Part shown: in pieces, positions 1-8,497 of the stretch
How positions within the stretch are numbered: position 1 is the first letter of the stretch
How the letters are laid out: the number at the start of each line of letters is the position of its first letter
DNA from: Bacteroidia bacterium
Lineage (GTDB): Bacteria > Bacteroidota > Bacteroidia > Bacteroidales > Prolixibacteraceae
Direction: 5' to 3'
DNA: 64,000 nt
Assembly: GCA_025358025.1 (NCBI GenBank)
Contig: JANYKW010000088.1
Location: 1 to 64,000 of the forward strand
Position numbers and translations under genes: made by a program
Notes under the pieces: model-generated
Database searches by the model: none
Told to the model about the DNA's origin: nothing
The model's input: only the letters and a program-made list of their open reading frames with translations

Positions 1-133
1 ACTGTTTAAATTTCATTCATTTTGATTTTTAGGGTTACCCCGAACCCTGAAGGGAGCCCTAAAAATCAAAAAACACCCTTTAGGGCCGGGGTATTTTTTT
101 TGATTTTGGGTGTAATTTCAAATTTTAAACAGT
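1..133. repeat. Palindromic MITE-like element
   Basis: The ends are inverted repeats: ACTGTTTAAA at 1-10 and TTTAAACAGT at 124-133. Inside are nested arms: GATTTTTAGGG (24-34) with CCCTAAAAATC (57-67), AGGGTT (31-36) with AACCCT (43-48), and CACCC (74-78) with GGGTG (108-112). The whole unit could fold into a branched hairpin. It has no coding capacity and stops 88 bp before a solo zinc-ribbon gene. The left edge coincides with the window edge, so the true boundary may lie further left. A small non-autonomous mobile element is inferred; no second copy is seen in this window. Confidence 0.55.
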
Positions 134-221
134 TTCTTAATTGATGCTACAAAAATAGAATAAATATTTTTAAATCGCATTAATATCACTTAAATCTTTT
201 TATTATCACTATTTTTGTCGA

Positions 222-656
222 ATGAAAAATTTCTTTGCAGATGATTTAACACAGGATGAGCTCACTAAGTTGTTTCAAAGTGATGAGAAATGCCTTGAAT
301 TTATTTCTGGAATGAAATGGACTGAAGGTTTTGTATGCAGAAGATGCGGAAATAGCAACTATTGCGGAGGAAAAACGCCCTGGTCCAGAAGGTGTACCAA
401 ATGTAAAAGCGAAGAATCCGCAACAGCCGGCACAATTTTCCACCACTGCAAGTTCCCAATCAGCAAGGCATTCTATATTGCATTTCAGGTGTGTAAAGGA
501 AATGAATCTATTTCTACCTACGAATTTGCAAGAAGACTCTCCCTCCGACAAATGACCTGCTGGAATTTCAAATCAAAAATCAGTGCTGCCCTTGATGAGC
601 TAACCCACCTTTCAAACGCGGAAAAGCAGGATGTCCGAAAACTGTTCAATTACTAA
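222..656 (+). CDS. Solo IS1595-type zinc-ribbon protein
   Basis: This 144-residue protein has a Cys4 zinc ribbon at about residues 39-62 (CRRCG, then CTKCK) and downstream helices with the pattern of the N-terminal region of IS1595-family transposases. The DDE catalytic domain of a full transposase is absent. The reading frame is intact and has a normal stop, so it may be a functional DNA-binding protein and not simply a truncation. The palindromic element at 1-133 lies just upstream. A short hairpin (AAAGTGT at 671-677 with ACACTTT) follows the stop. Family assignment comes from the motif pattern; the function is unknown. Confidence 0.6.
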   Translation: MKNFFADDLTQDELTKLFQSDEKCLEFISGMKWTEGFVCRRCGNSNYCGGKTPWSRRCTKCKSEESATAGTIFHHCKFPISKAFYIAFQVCKGNESISTYEFARRLSLRQMTCWNFKSKISAALDELTHLSNAEKQDVRKLFNY

Positions 657-953
657 AGATAAGTGACTGAAAAGTGTAAGTATTTTAAACACTTTAATCC
701 CGTTATGCGCTTCAATATCTGAATTTTACCAGATAAATTGTTGCTATAAACATATGTACCTATTTTCATTTTTTCGATTATTTGTACAATTTGATAAAAT
801 AATCAAATATTTAACAAATTGCTAACATAAGTCATTCTAAGTTAACGCAATATTTCCCTAGTTTTGGAGGGTGATGCCATTTAGCTGAAAAATTTCTTCC
901 CGAAAAAACCCTTTCAAGCCATTTAGCTTCAGCCAACTAAAACCTTTTAGCAT
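657..953. other. Hydrogenase operon leader region
   Basis: This 297-bp AT-rich gap has no plausible gene. It holds a weak hairpin after the zinc-ribbon gene (about 671-697), a 20-bp inverted repeat at 789-808, and an 11-bp direct repeat GCCATTTAGCT at 876-886 and 918-928. The two copies are 42 bp apart start to start, or about four helical turns. The promoter of the hydrogenase operon should lie here. Confidence 0.5.
789..808. promoter_or_regulatory. Inverted repeat, candidate operator of hyd operon
   Basis: ATTTGAT-N6-ATCAAAT is a perfect 7-bp-arm inverted repeat about 145 bp before hydC. It resembles an FNR/CRP-type site but has a 6-nt centre where FNR boxes (TTGAT-N4-ATCAA) have 4. The binding protein is unknown. 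Confidence 0.35.
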
Positions 954-1454
954 ATGATTACGCACGATGACCTCTGCGCTGTCCATTCGATGACTGAAAC
1001 TGAAAAATATCGCTTACTTGAGCAGATAATGGACGATTACGACCACAAGGAGAGCAATCTGATACAGATTCTTCACATGGCTCAGGCAATTTTTGGGTAC
1101 CTCTCTGCTGAAGTGCAGTCTTTCATTGCAGAAAAGATGGATATTCCCAATTCAAAGGTCAATAGTGTACTCACATTCTACTCCTTTTTCTCGACCAAAC
1201 CAAAAGGGAAATACACCGTAAGCATTTGTCTCGGAACAGCTTGTTATGTGCGGGGAGGAAAAGATGTGGTCAACAAACTGAAAGAGGTTCTTTCGATCGA
1301 TGTCGGTGAGACTACAGAGGATAAGATTTTCTCGCTCCAGGTAATGCGCTGCATTGGAGCATGTGGTTTGGCGCCTGCCATGACCATCAACGATAAAGTT
1401 TACAAACAGGTAAATCCGAATAAACTGCACCGTATTCTCGGGATGCTGAAATAA
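954..1454 (+). CDS. hydC: [FeFe]-hydrogenase subunit HydC (NuoE-like)
   Basis: This 166-residue thioredoxin-fold [2Fe-2S] protein belongs to the NuoE/HndA/HydC family. The cluster ligands are visible as CLGTAC (Cys92 and Cys97) and CIGAC (about residue 133). It is the small electron-transfer subunit that docks on HydB in trimeric NAD(P)-linked hydrogenases. It is the first gene of hydC-hydB-hydA, with 50 bp to the next start. An in-frame ATG at 987 (MTETEKY) is an alternative start and would match the usual family N-terminus better. The full operon context makes a hydrogenase role much more likely than complex I. Confidence 0.9.
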   Translation: MITHDDLCAVHSMTETEKYRLLEQIMDDYDHKESNLIQILHMAQAIFGYLSAEVQSFIAEKMDIPNSKVNSVLTFYSFFSTKPKGKYTVSICLGTACYVRGGKDVVNKLKEVLSIDVGETTEDKIFSLQVMRCIGACGLAPAMTINDKVYKQVNPNKLHRILGMLK

Positions 1455-1504
1455 TTTCTGTACTGAATCTATCAACCACAATCAGATAACAAATTCCTTC
1501 AATC

Positions 1505-4500
1505 ATGTATATCAAATCGCTGCAAGATCTGAATGATATCAAAAAATCGTTTCAGGATCAGGAGTCTCAATACCCTTATATTGCCCATGTTTGTTATGCT
1601 GCGGGGTGCCTCTCATCCGACTGCCGGGATGTAAAAGAGGCTTTTGTCAAGGCTTTGGAGCATGAGAAACTGACCGAAAAGGTTAAAATCAATCTGACTG
1701 GCTGTATGGGAGCCTGTTCGCTGGGGCCTACATTGATTATCAACCCGGGTCAGACACTTTATTGCAATTTGAAACCCTCTGATATGCCACATATTGTTAA
1801 AGAGCACATCAGAAAAGGAAAGATTGCCACCAAATATTGTTTCAAGGATCCGGAGACAGGCAAAGAAATTCCAGATTTGCTGAATATTAACTTCTTTAAG
1901 CACCAGAAAAAAATTGTACTACGAAATTGCGGCACGATAGATTTTGCTTCAATCGATGAATATATAGCCCGTGACGGTTATTTTGCTTTGTGCAAAACTA
2001 TCACGACAATGACTCCCGAAGCAGTGGTTGATGAAGTGAAAAGATCCGGCATGCGCGGACGGGGTGGCGGTGGCTTTCCTACCGGGTTAAAATGGGAGAT
2101 GGCTTCCAGGGTTGCCAGCGACCAGAAATATATCATCTGCAATGCCGATGAAGGCGATCCCGGAGCCTTTATGGACCGGAGTCTGATGGAAGGCGATGCC
2201 CATGCGGTCATCGAAGGGATGATTATTGGCGGCTATGCCATTGGGGCAACGGAGGGAGTGGTATATATACGTGCAGAATATCCCATTGCCATTGAGCGGC
2301 TGACTATCGCCATCAAAGCAGCAAGAGCTAAAGGATTGCTGGGAAAAAACATCTTCTCCTCAGGATTGGATTTTGACATCGAAATCCGCATCGGAGCCGG
2401 CGCATTTGTCTGTGGAGAAGAGACTGCACTCATGGCCTCTGTGGAAGGCCGAAGAGGTGAGCCTACGCAGAAACCACCCTTCCCGGTTCAATGTGGCCTT
2501 TACGGCAAGCCTACGGTTATCAACAATGTGGAGACTTTTGGAAGTATCGCTCCAATTCTGCTCAACGGCGCAGAATGGTTTGCATCGATTGGGACGGAGA
2601 AAAGCAAAGGAACCAAGGTATTTGCCCTGGCAGGCGATATCCGGATGAAAGGACTGATAGAAGTTCCGATGGGCATCTCGCTGGGAAAAATTCTTTTTGA
2701 TATCGGCGGTGGTATTCCGAAAAATAAAAACTTCAAAGTAGCACAGACAGGCGGGCCTTCAGGAGGATGCCTTACAGCCGAGCATCTTAATACGCCCATC
2801 GACTATGATTCGCTCATCAAACACGGGGCTATAATGGGCTCTGGCGGACTGATAAGTGCAGATGAAGATACCTGCATGGTAGACATGGCCCGATTCTTTA
2901 TGGATTTTGTTCAGGAAGAGTCCTGCGGAAAATGTACTCCATGCCGTTTGGGTACCAAAAGAATGCTGGAGATTCTCGAGCGTATCACGATAGGGCAAGG
3001 GGAGGAAGGGGATGTGGACAAGTTGATCGAACTAGGTACATCAATTAAAGAATCAGCTATTTGTGGCCTCGGACAAACGGCAGCCAATCCGGTTCTCAGT
3101 ACCATAAAATATTTCAGGCACGAATATGACGAACACATCCAAAAGAAATACTGCCGCTCCGGTGTTTGCAGTGAACTGTTTATTTCCCCTTGTCAAAATG
3201 CATGTCCGGCCGGTGTAAATGTTCCCGGATATATCGCCCTAATTGCAGCCGGCAGAGTAAAAGATGCCTATAACCTCATCCGTCAGGATAATCCTTTCCC
3301 TTCGATTTGCGGCAGAGTATGCACGCATCCCTGTGAAAGCAAATGCCGGCGGTCGCAACTGGACGAATCAATCGCAATAGCAGATCTTAAAAGATATGCT
3401 GCCGATTATGTGCTCAACTCCGACGAACCATACATGAGTATGATGTTCCAGAAGAATGGCAAATCTGTAGGTATTATTGGTGCTGGTCCTTCCGGGCTTA
3501 CCTGTGGATACTATCTTTCGAGACTGGGATACACGGTCGATATTTATGAGGAAAAAAATGTAGCTGGTGGGATCCTGGCTTATGGCATTCCTGAATACAG
3601 GCAACCAAAAGACGTTCTTAAAAAGGAGATTGATTCCATTCTTCAATCAGGCATCAATGTTTTCTACAATACCAAAGTAGGCGAACAGGTCACTTTTGAA
3701 GATCTGAAGGCCAAATATGGAGCCATCTATATAGCCACGGGAACACAGCTTTCCCGCAAAATAGGTATTGAAGGAGAAGAAAAAGGGGGCATATACCATG
3801 GACTGGATTTTTTGAAAGACATCAACCTCCACAAGAATGTCAACGTAAAAGGGGTTGTTGCTGTAATTGGAGGTGGAAATACAGCGCTTGATGCCGCCAG
3901 ATCCGCCTTGCGTTTGGGTGCTGATAAGGTTCATATCCTATACCGCAGAACACGTGAAGAAATGCCTGCCGACCGCAGGGAGGTTCAGGACGCGCTGGAT
4001 GAAGGAATTATTCTCCATGAGCTGGTAGCCCCTGTCCGGTTTCTTGGGAACGGGTTTATCCGCCAGATCGAATGTATGAAAATGAAACCCGGCGAATTTG
4101 GAAAGGACGGACGAAGGATGCCTGTAAAACAGCCAGACTCACTTTTTACGCTGAACGTAGACCTGGCGATTCCGGCAGTCAGCCAGTATTCCGATCTTCC
4201 TTTTGTGACTAGAAAAGATGTTGAATTGACCGACTGGGGCACATTCGTTGTTGACAATGCAACCCAGATGACCACGCAGAAAGGAGTTTTTGCCGGAGGA
4301 GATGTTGCCCGGGGATCTGATGTGGTGATTACAGCTATCGCAGACGGGAAGGTTGCAGCCAGATCCATCGACAAATATTTGGGCGGAAAGGGGGTTCTCA
4401 ATTCAGGTGAACCGATAGAAATCCCCAGCTCGCGTCCGGACGAAGCCAACACCATTGAACACGAGCGCTTTCCAATGAGATACCTCGATGATGAAAAACG

Positions 4501-4591
4501 CCGGAACAGTTTCGAAGAGGTGGCCCAGGGATTTCACAAACTCAATGCCATCGCTGAAGCCATGCGTTGCCTGCAATGTTCCAAACACTAA
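1505..4591 (+). CDS. hydB: HydB (NuoF-like) fused to GltD-like oxidoreductase
   Basis: This 1028-residue fusion has five visible parts. An N-terminal thioredoxin-like [2Fe-2S] domain has CYAAGC and GCMGAC near residues 30-71. An FMN/NADH domain has RGRGGGGFPTG near 180. SLBB and NuoF C-terminal regions carry the 4Fe-4S ligands ESCGKCTPCR near 472. A dihydropyrimidine-dehydrogenase/GltD-type 4Fe-4S domain has CQNACPAG and CGRVCTHPCESKC near 563-615. A two-Rossmann pyridine-nucleotide oxidoreductase has GIIGAGPSGL near 657 and VIGGGNTALDAA near 784. HydB usually ends soon after the NuoF core with ferredoxin domains. Here a full GltD/NfnB-like flavoprotein is appended and the terminal ferredoxin module is not seen. 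It should bind NAD(P)(H) at two places; the electron path is inferred. Confidence 0.9.
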   Translation: MYIKSLQDLNDIKKSFQDQESQYPYIAHVCYAAGCLSSDCRDVKEAFVKALEHEKLTEKVKINLTGCMGACSLGPTLIINPGQTLYCNLKPSDMPHIVKEHIRKGKIATKYCFKDPETGKEIPDLLNINFFKHQKKIVLRNCGTIDFASIDEYIARDGYFALCKTITTMTPEAVVDEVKRSGMRGRGGGGFPTGLKWEMASRVASDQKYIICNADEGDPGAFMDRSLMEGDAHAVIEGMIIGGYAIGATEGVVYIRAEYPIAIERLTIAIKAARAKGLLGKNIFSSGLDFDIEIRIGAGAFVCGEETALMASVEGRRGEPTQKPPFPVQCGLYGKPTVINNVETFGSIAPILLNGAEWFASIGTEKSKGTKVFALAGDIRMKGLIEVPMGISLGKILFDIGGGIPKNKNFKVAQTGGPSGGCLTAEHLNTPIDYDSLIKHGAIMGSGGLISADEDTCMVDMARFFMDFVQEESCGKCTPCRLGTKRMLEILERITIGQGEEGDVDKLIELGTSIKESAICGLGQTAANPVLSTIKYFRHEYDEHIQKKYCRSGVCSELFISPCQNACPAGVNVPGYIALIAAGRVKDAYNLIRQDNPFPSICGRVCTHPCESKCRRSQLDESIAIADLKRYAADYVLNSDEPYMSMMFQKNGKSVGIIGAGPSGLTCGYYLSRLGYTVDIYEEKNVAGGILAYGIPEYRQPKDVLKKEIDSILQSGINVFYNTKVGEQVTFEDLKAKYGAIYIATGTQLSRKIGIEGEEKGGIYHGLDFLKDINLHKNVNVKGVVAVIGGGNTALDAARSALRLGADKVHILYRRTREEMPADRREVQDALDEGIILHELVAPVRFLGNGFIRQIECMKMKPGEFGKDGRRMPVKQPDSLFTLNVDLAIPAVSQYSDLPFVTRKDVELTDWGTFVVDNATQMTTQKGVFAGGDVARGSDVVITAIADGKVAARSIDKYLGGKGVLNSGEPIEIPSSRPDEANTIEHERFPMRYLDDEKRRNSFEEVAQGFHKLNAIAEAMRCLQCSKH

Positions 4592-4609
4592 CCCGTTAAA
4601 TTTCCAATT

Positions 4610-6403
4610 ATGTCACTTGTAACACTTACAATTAATAATAAAACCATACAAGCAGAAGAGGGGACGACTATTTTCGAAGCGGCCAAACAAAACAACATCC
4701 TCATTCCCCATTTCTGCTACCTGGAAAATGTTCACCAGATTGGATCCTGCAGAATCTGCGTCGTAGAGGTAGCAGGGGCCCGAAACCTCATGGCCTCCTG
4801 CGTCTCTGAAGTCAAAGAGGGGATGGTTGTTCAGACCAACACGGCCAAAGTCAGAAAGGTCAGAAAGGTACTCTATGAGCTAATCCTTTCCGATCATCCA
4901 AAAAACTGCCTGGGCTGCCACCGCAATCAAAACTGCGAATTGCAGGATCTTGGAGAACAGATACAAATTGATGGGTTCAGGTTCGAAGGGGTAAAATCAA
5001 AGGATGTAATTGACAGCACCAGCCCATCCATCGTACGTGACAGCTCCAAATGTATTCTCTGCCGGCGCTGTATCACGGTTTGCAACGAAATTCAGGGTAT
5101 AGGCGTGATGAATGCCCATCACCGGGGGTTTGCCACTTTTATCGGTCCTTCAGAGACTGAGAATCTGGGGCATTCCATTTGTACCAACTGTGGACAGTGC
5201 ATCGTTGTTTGCCCTGTAGGTGCTTTAAAGGAAAAAGACTCAACGCAGATCGTCTGGGAGGCACTACAGAATCCCGCTAAAACAGTTGTAGTACAAACCG
5301 CTCCTGCCGTACGCGCTGCTTTGGGCGAAAAGTTCGGATATGCACCAGGCACACTGGTCACAGGTAAAATGGCATCCTCCCTGCATGAATTGGGCTTTAA
5401 CTATGTTTTTGATACAAATTTTGCTGCCGATCTGACTATCATGGAGGAAGGTTCAGAGTTTCTGAATAGAGTAAACAAACATTTTACCGCTTCAGAAGGT
5501 GCAGTTCTGCCCATGATAACCAGTTGCAGTCCGGGATGGATCAAATATGTCGAACATCAGTATCCTGATCATCTCGGACACCTTTCGAGTTGCAAATCGC
5601 CTCATATGATGCTTGGAGCGCTGGTCAAGACCTACTTCGCAGAGAAGATCAAAGTGGACCCCAAAGATCTTTTTGTCGTATCTGTCATGCCCTGTACTGC
5701 CAAAAAATTTGAAATCACCAGACCCGAAATGGAGTCCAATGGCATCAGGGATGTGGATGCAGTGCTGACTACGCGCGAACTGGCCAGAATGATCAAAGAT
5801 GCCGGTATTGACTTTTCGCAGCTACCTGACAAAGAATTTGATTCACCATTGGGTCTCTCCTCCGGAGCTGCCGATATTTTTGGAACCACAGGCGGTGTGA
5901 TGGAAGCAGCCATCCGCACGGTATACGAACTTATAACCGGCCGGGAACTACCAATGGAATCGTTGCATGTGAAGCCCCTTGTTGGCTTGCAACAGATAAA
6001 AACTGCAGATCTGAAAATCGAAAATGCACTTGAGCCATACTCTTTTCTGAACGGATTGACTGTTAAAGTTGCTGTAACAAGCGGATTAAAAGGAGCATCC
6101 ATACTGATGGAAGAGATTCGGCTGGGGAAAAGCCCGTATCACTTCATTGAGGTAATGGGTTGCCCGGGCGGATGCATCAGTGGCGGGGGGCAACCCCGGC
6201 CGGTAGATGATATGGTTCGCAGGAAACGTTTAGAAGCCATCTACCGCGAAGATGAAGGGAAAAAGTTGCGCAAATCACATCAGAATGAAGATATCGCAAC
6301 CTTGTACAGGGAGTTTCTGGGGCATCCACTGGGACACCTCTCGCACGAATTGTTGCATACGGCTTATGTAAAAAGAGATAAAAACAGACTGGCACCCAGG
6401 TAA
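4610..6403 (+). CDS. hydA: [FeFe]-hydrogenase catalytic subunit HydA
   Basis: This 597-residue subunit reversibly reduces protons to H2. An N-terminal plant-type [2Fe-2S] ferredoxin domain is followed by a His-Cys3 4Fe-4S motif (DHPKNCLGCHRNQNC, about 94-108) and two CxxCxxC 4Fe-4S motifs (about 147-200). All three H-cluster signatures are intact: TSCSPGW (Cys306), MPCTAKKFE (Cys362) and MGCPGGC (Cys518, Cys522). The small-subunit tail (about 545-597) is present. Domain order fits group A3, trimeric electron-bifurcating-type enzymes. It is last in the operon, 18 bp after hydB. No maturase genes (hydE, hydF, hydG) lie in this window. Confidence 0.96.
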   Translation: MSLVTLTINNKTIQAEEGTTIFEAAKQNNILIPHFCYLENVHQIGSCRICVVEVAGARNLMASCVSEVKEGMVVQTNTAKVRKVRKVLYELILSDHPKNCLGCHRNQNCELQDLGEQIQIDGFRFEGVKSKDVIDSTSPSIVRDSSKCILCRRCITVCNEIQGIGVMNAHHRGFATFIGPSETENLGHSICTNCGQCIVVCPVGALKEKDSTQIVWEALQNPAKTVVVQTAPAVRAALGEKFGYAPGTLVTGKMASSLHELGFNYVFDTNFAADLTIMEEGSEFLNRVNKHFTASEGAVLPMITSCSPGWIKYVEHQYPDHLGHLSSCKSPHMMLGALVKTYFAEKIKVDPKDLFVVSVMPCTAKKFEITRPEMESNGIRDVDAVLTTRELARMIKDAGIDFSQLPDKEFDSPLGLSSGAADIFGTTGGVMEAAIRTVYELITGRELPMESLHVKPLVGLQQIKTADLKIENALEPYSFLNGLTVKVAVTSGLKGASILMEEIRLGKSPYHFIEVMGCPGGCISGGGQPRPVDDMVRRKRLEAIYREDEGKKLRKSHQNEDIATLYREFLGHPLGHLSHELLHTAYVKRDKNRLAPR

Positions 6404-6409
6404 TAATCT

Positions 6410-7885
6410 TCAGTTTTTCAGTTTCCAGTCAGCCCCATCTTTGGTGTCTTTGATCTCAAAACCGAGCGATGTCAGGCTATCGCGAATCTGATCCGACAGT
6501 GCCCACTCTTTTTTCTGTTTGGCCTCCTGACGAAGGGAGAGCAAAAGCCCGACTGTCTCATCAAGAAGTTTCTGGTTTGAGTTGTCGTTGCTTCCATTTG
6601 CCAGCTGAAGTCCGAGGACATCATTTACCATCCCGGCATAAAGTTGCTTAAGTTTCTCCAGATCTTCTGCTGTAATCGTAACGTTCCCGTCATTGATTGA
6701 ATTAATCATCCTGGCCCCATCAAAAAGATGCGCAATCAGAATTGGACTGTTAAGGTCATCATTCAGGGCATCATAGCAATTAACCCTCAGCTGTCCGACA
6801 TCAAGAGATGAAGTGTCAGATGTTTTTAATTTAGGCAGCAAAGTCATGGCATTCATCAGCCTTTCAAATCCTTTCTCTGCTGCCTGCAAAGCCTCATTGG
6901 AAAAATCCAGGGGACTGCGGTAATGAGCCTGCAGCATGAAAAAACGAATGGTCATCGGACCAAAGGCCTTTTCAAGCAGCGGATGGCTGCCACTGAAAAA
7001 TTCGTCCAGCTGGATAAAATTACCCAGCGATTTTCCCATCTTCTGTCCGTTGATGGTAATCATGTTGTTATGAATCCAGTAGTTGACTGTGGAATGACCG
7101 AAACAGGCCATTCCTTGTGCAACCTCTGCCTCATGATGCGGGAATAGCAGATCCAGTCCGCCCCCGTGAATATCGAAGGTCTCACCCAGATACTTGGTAC
7201 TCATTGCTGTGCATTCTGTGTGCCATCCCGGGAAACCGGTACCCCATGGAGATGGCCAGCGCATGATGTGTTCGGGCAGGGCATTTTTCCAGAGTGCAAA
7301 ATCCAGCCCCGACTTCTTCTCATTTTGACCATCCAGGTCACGCGTATTGGTGTAGAGGTCTTCAATTTTCCTTCCGGAAAGAATTCCGTAAGGATGATTT
7401 TTAGCATAGGCTTCGACATCAAAATAGACAGATCCATTTGTTACGTAGGCAAATCCTGCCTCAAGCATCTTCTTAACGGCTTCAATCTGTTCGATGATGT
7501 GCCCTGAAGCAGTAGGCTCGATGCTGGGAGAGAGCACATTGAGCTGCTCCATATTCTTCCGGTAACTGTTGGTGTAAATCTGTACGATCTCCATGGGTTC
7601 CAGCTCTTCCACTTTGGCTTTTTTGGCCACCTTGTCTTCGCCTTCATCGGCATCATTAACCAAATGGCCCACGTCTGTAATATTTCTGACGTAACGCACT
7701 TTGTACCCAATATGCAGCAAATAACGGAAAAGAAGATCGAAAGTAATGGCAGGACGTGCATGACCCAGATGTGCATTGCCATAGACTGTAGGGCCGCAGA
7801 CATACATCCCGGCATGGTCCTTGTGTATGGGGACAAAAAGCTCCTTCTTTCGGGTCAGGGTGTTGTACAGCGTTAACTTTTCCAT
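6410..7885 (-). CDS. cysS: Cysteinyl-tRNA synthetase
   Basis: This 491-residue class I aminoacyl-tRNA synthetase charges tRNA-Cys. It has the HIGH-type motif HLGH in [11 protein letters not shown] near residue 40, and the KMSKS-type motif KMGKS near 282. The zinc site of the family is represented by [15 protein letters not shown] and HHEAEVAQ. Length is normal. It converges with hydA, leaving only 6 bp between stops. The minus-strand upstream region contains a TAATTTTG -7-like box at about 7915-7922, but no correctly spaced -33 TTG was found. Confidence 0.97.
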   Translation of the reverse strand: MEKLTLYNTLTRKKELFVPIHKDHAGMYVCGPTVYGNAHLGHARPAITFDLLFRYLLHIGYKVRYVRNITDVGHLVNDADEGEDKVAKKAKVEELEPMEIVQIYTNSYRKNMEQLNVLSPSIEPTASGHIIEQIEAVKKMLEAGFAYVTNGSVYFDVEAYAKNHPYGILSGRKIEDLYTNTRDLDGQNEKKSGLDFALWKNALPEHIMRWPSPWGTGFPGWHTECTAMSTKYLGETFDIHGGGLDLLFPHHEAEVAQGMACFGHSTVNYWIHNNMITINGQKMGKSLGNFIQLDEFFSGSHPLLEKAFGPMTIRFFMLQAHYRSPLDFSNEALQAAEKGFERLMNAMTLLPKLKTSDTSSLDVGQLRVNCYDALNDDLNSPILIAHLFDGARMINSINDGNVTITAEDLEKLKQLYAGMVNDVLGLQLANGSNDNSNQKLLDETVGLLLSLRQEAKQKKEWALSDQIRDSLTSLGFEIKDTKDGADWKLKN

Positions 7886-8014
7886 TATCTGTTTTTGAAG
7901 AGATCGAAATGCAAAATTAGTATTTATTGGAATAAACAGCTATCAAAATTTAATTCTGAAGTTAAACAATAACAACACTGTCGATGAAAGCTAAGCAAAA
8001 AATTCTTGAACCGT

Positions 8015-8029
8015 GTACCAAATTGGTAC
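8015..8029. promoter_or_regulatory. Palindromic operator of antitoxin gene
   Basis: GTACCAAATTGGTAC is a perfect 7-bp-arm palindrome around a central A. It sits just upstream of the -7 box (8038-8045) of the antitoxin gene, so it would overlap the -33 region. Phd/YefM antitoxins typically repress their own promoters through such palindromes; binding here is inferred. Confidence 0.6.
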
Positions 8030-8037
8030 TTTTATAC

Positions 8038-8045
8038 TATCTTTG
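8038..8045 (+). promoter_or_regulatory. Bacteroidota -7 box for antitoxin gene
   Basis: TATCTTTG matches TAnnTTTG and lies 20 bp before the antitoxin ATG. No TTG is found at the ideal 19-bp spacing, so this is a partial promoter match. Confidence 0.5.
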
Positions 8046-8064
8046 TATATAAGAAGTTTAAAAT

Positions 8065-8316
8065 ATGTTGGTAATTAGCAGCAGAGAATTCCGGGAAAAT
8101 CAAAAAAAATATTTTGATCTTATTGATCAAAAAGAACAAGTCATTGTTCAACGTGGCAAGAATAAGTCATACTCGCTTGTTCCTATTGATGAAACCGTTA
8201 AATATTTCTCTGAACCTGAAATCAGAGAGCGACTTGATCGTTCGATTGAAGAAGCAAAACGGGGAGAGCTGATAACTGTTAAACCTGAAGATCTTGCAAA
8301 TCTTTTGGGTTTATGA
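8065..8316 (+). CDS. Phd/YefM-type antitoxin
   Basis: This 83-residue protein opens with ISSREFRENQKKYFDLI, typical of the Phd/YefM DNA-binding fold, followed by VIVQRGKNKSYSLVPI. The C-terminal helix (about 48-83) is the toxin-neutralising part of the family. Its stop overlaps the start of a Txe/YoeB-like toxin gene (ATGA at 8313-8316), the usual translational coupling. That toxin is internally deleted, so the antitoxin appears orphaned. The palindrome at 8015-8029 is the likely autoregulatory site. Confidence 0.85.
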   Translation: MLVISSREFRENQKKYFDLIDQKEQVIVQRGKNKSYSLVPIDETVKYFSEPEIRERLDRSIEEAKRGELITVKPEDLANLLGL

Positions 8317-8474
8317 GCTACGATTTAAAATTTACACCAACTGCATTAGCGGATATTGAATTTCACAAAAAATCGGGCAATAAGGTAGTATTAAATTGAC
8401 TATTATATATAATTGATAATGAGATAATCGCTATTCTGATACTTCAAACAAAAGGTCATTATTCTAACAAATAA
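8313..8474 (+). pseudogene. Internally deleted YoeB/Txe-type toxin
   Basis: Translation from 8313 gives MSYDLKFTPTALADIEFHKK followed by SGNKVVLN and a TGA at 8397-8399, matching the first 28 residues of Txe/YoeB mRNA interferases. In the same frame, 8412-8474 encodes IDNEIIAILILQTKGHYSNK and a stop, which matches the C-terminal strand and conserved GHY end of the family. Full toxins are about 85-90 residues, so roughly 35-40 central residues are lost, including the usual catalytic core. It should be inactive. Confidence 0.8.
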
Positions 8475-8497
8475 TTCAAAAAAAATAATCTCCACAT

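Noticed and set aside
954-6403. Complex I (nuoEFG) operon
   Set aside because: The third gene has all H-cluster cysteines of [FeFe]-hydrogenase and not the NuoG molybdopterin-like domain, and no membrane subunits follow.
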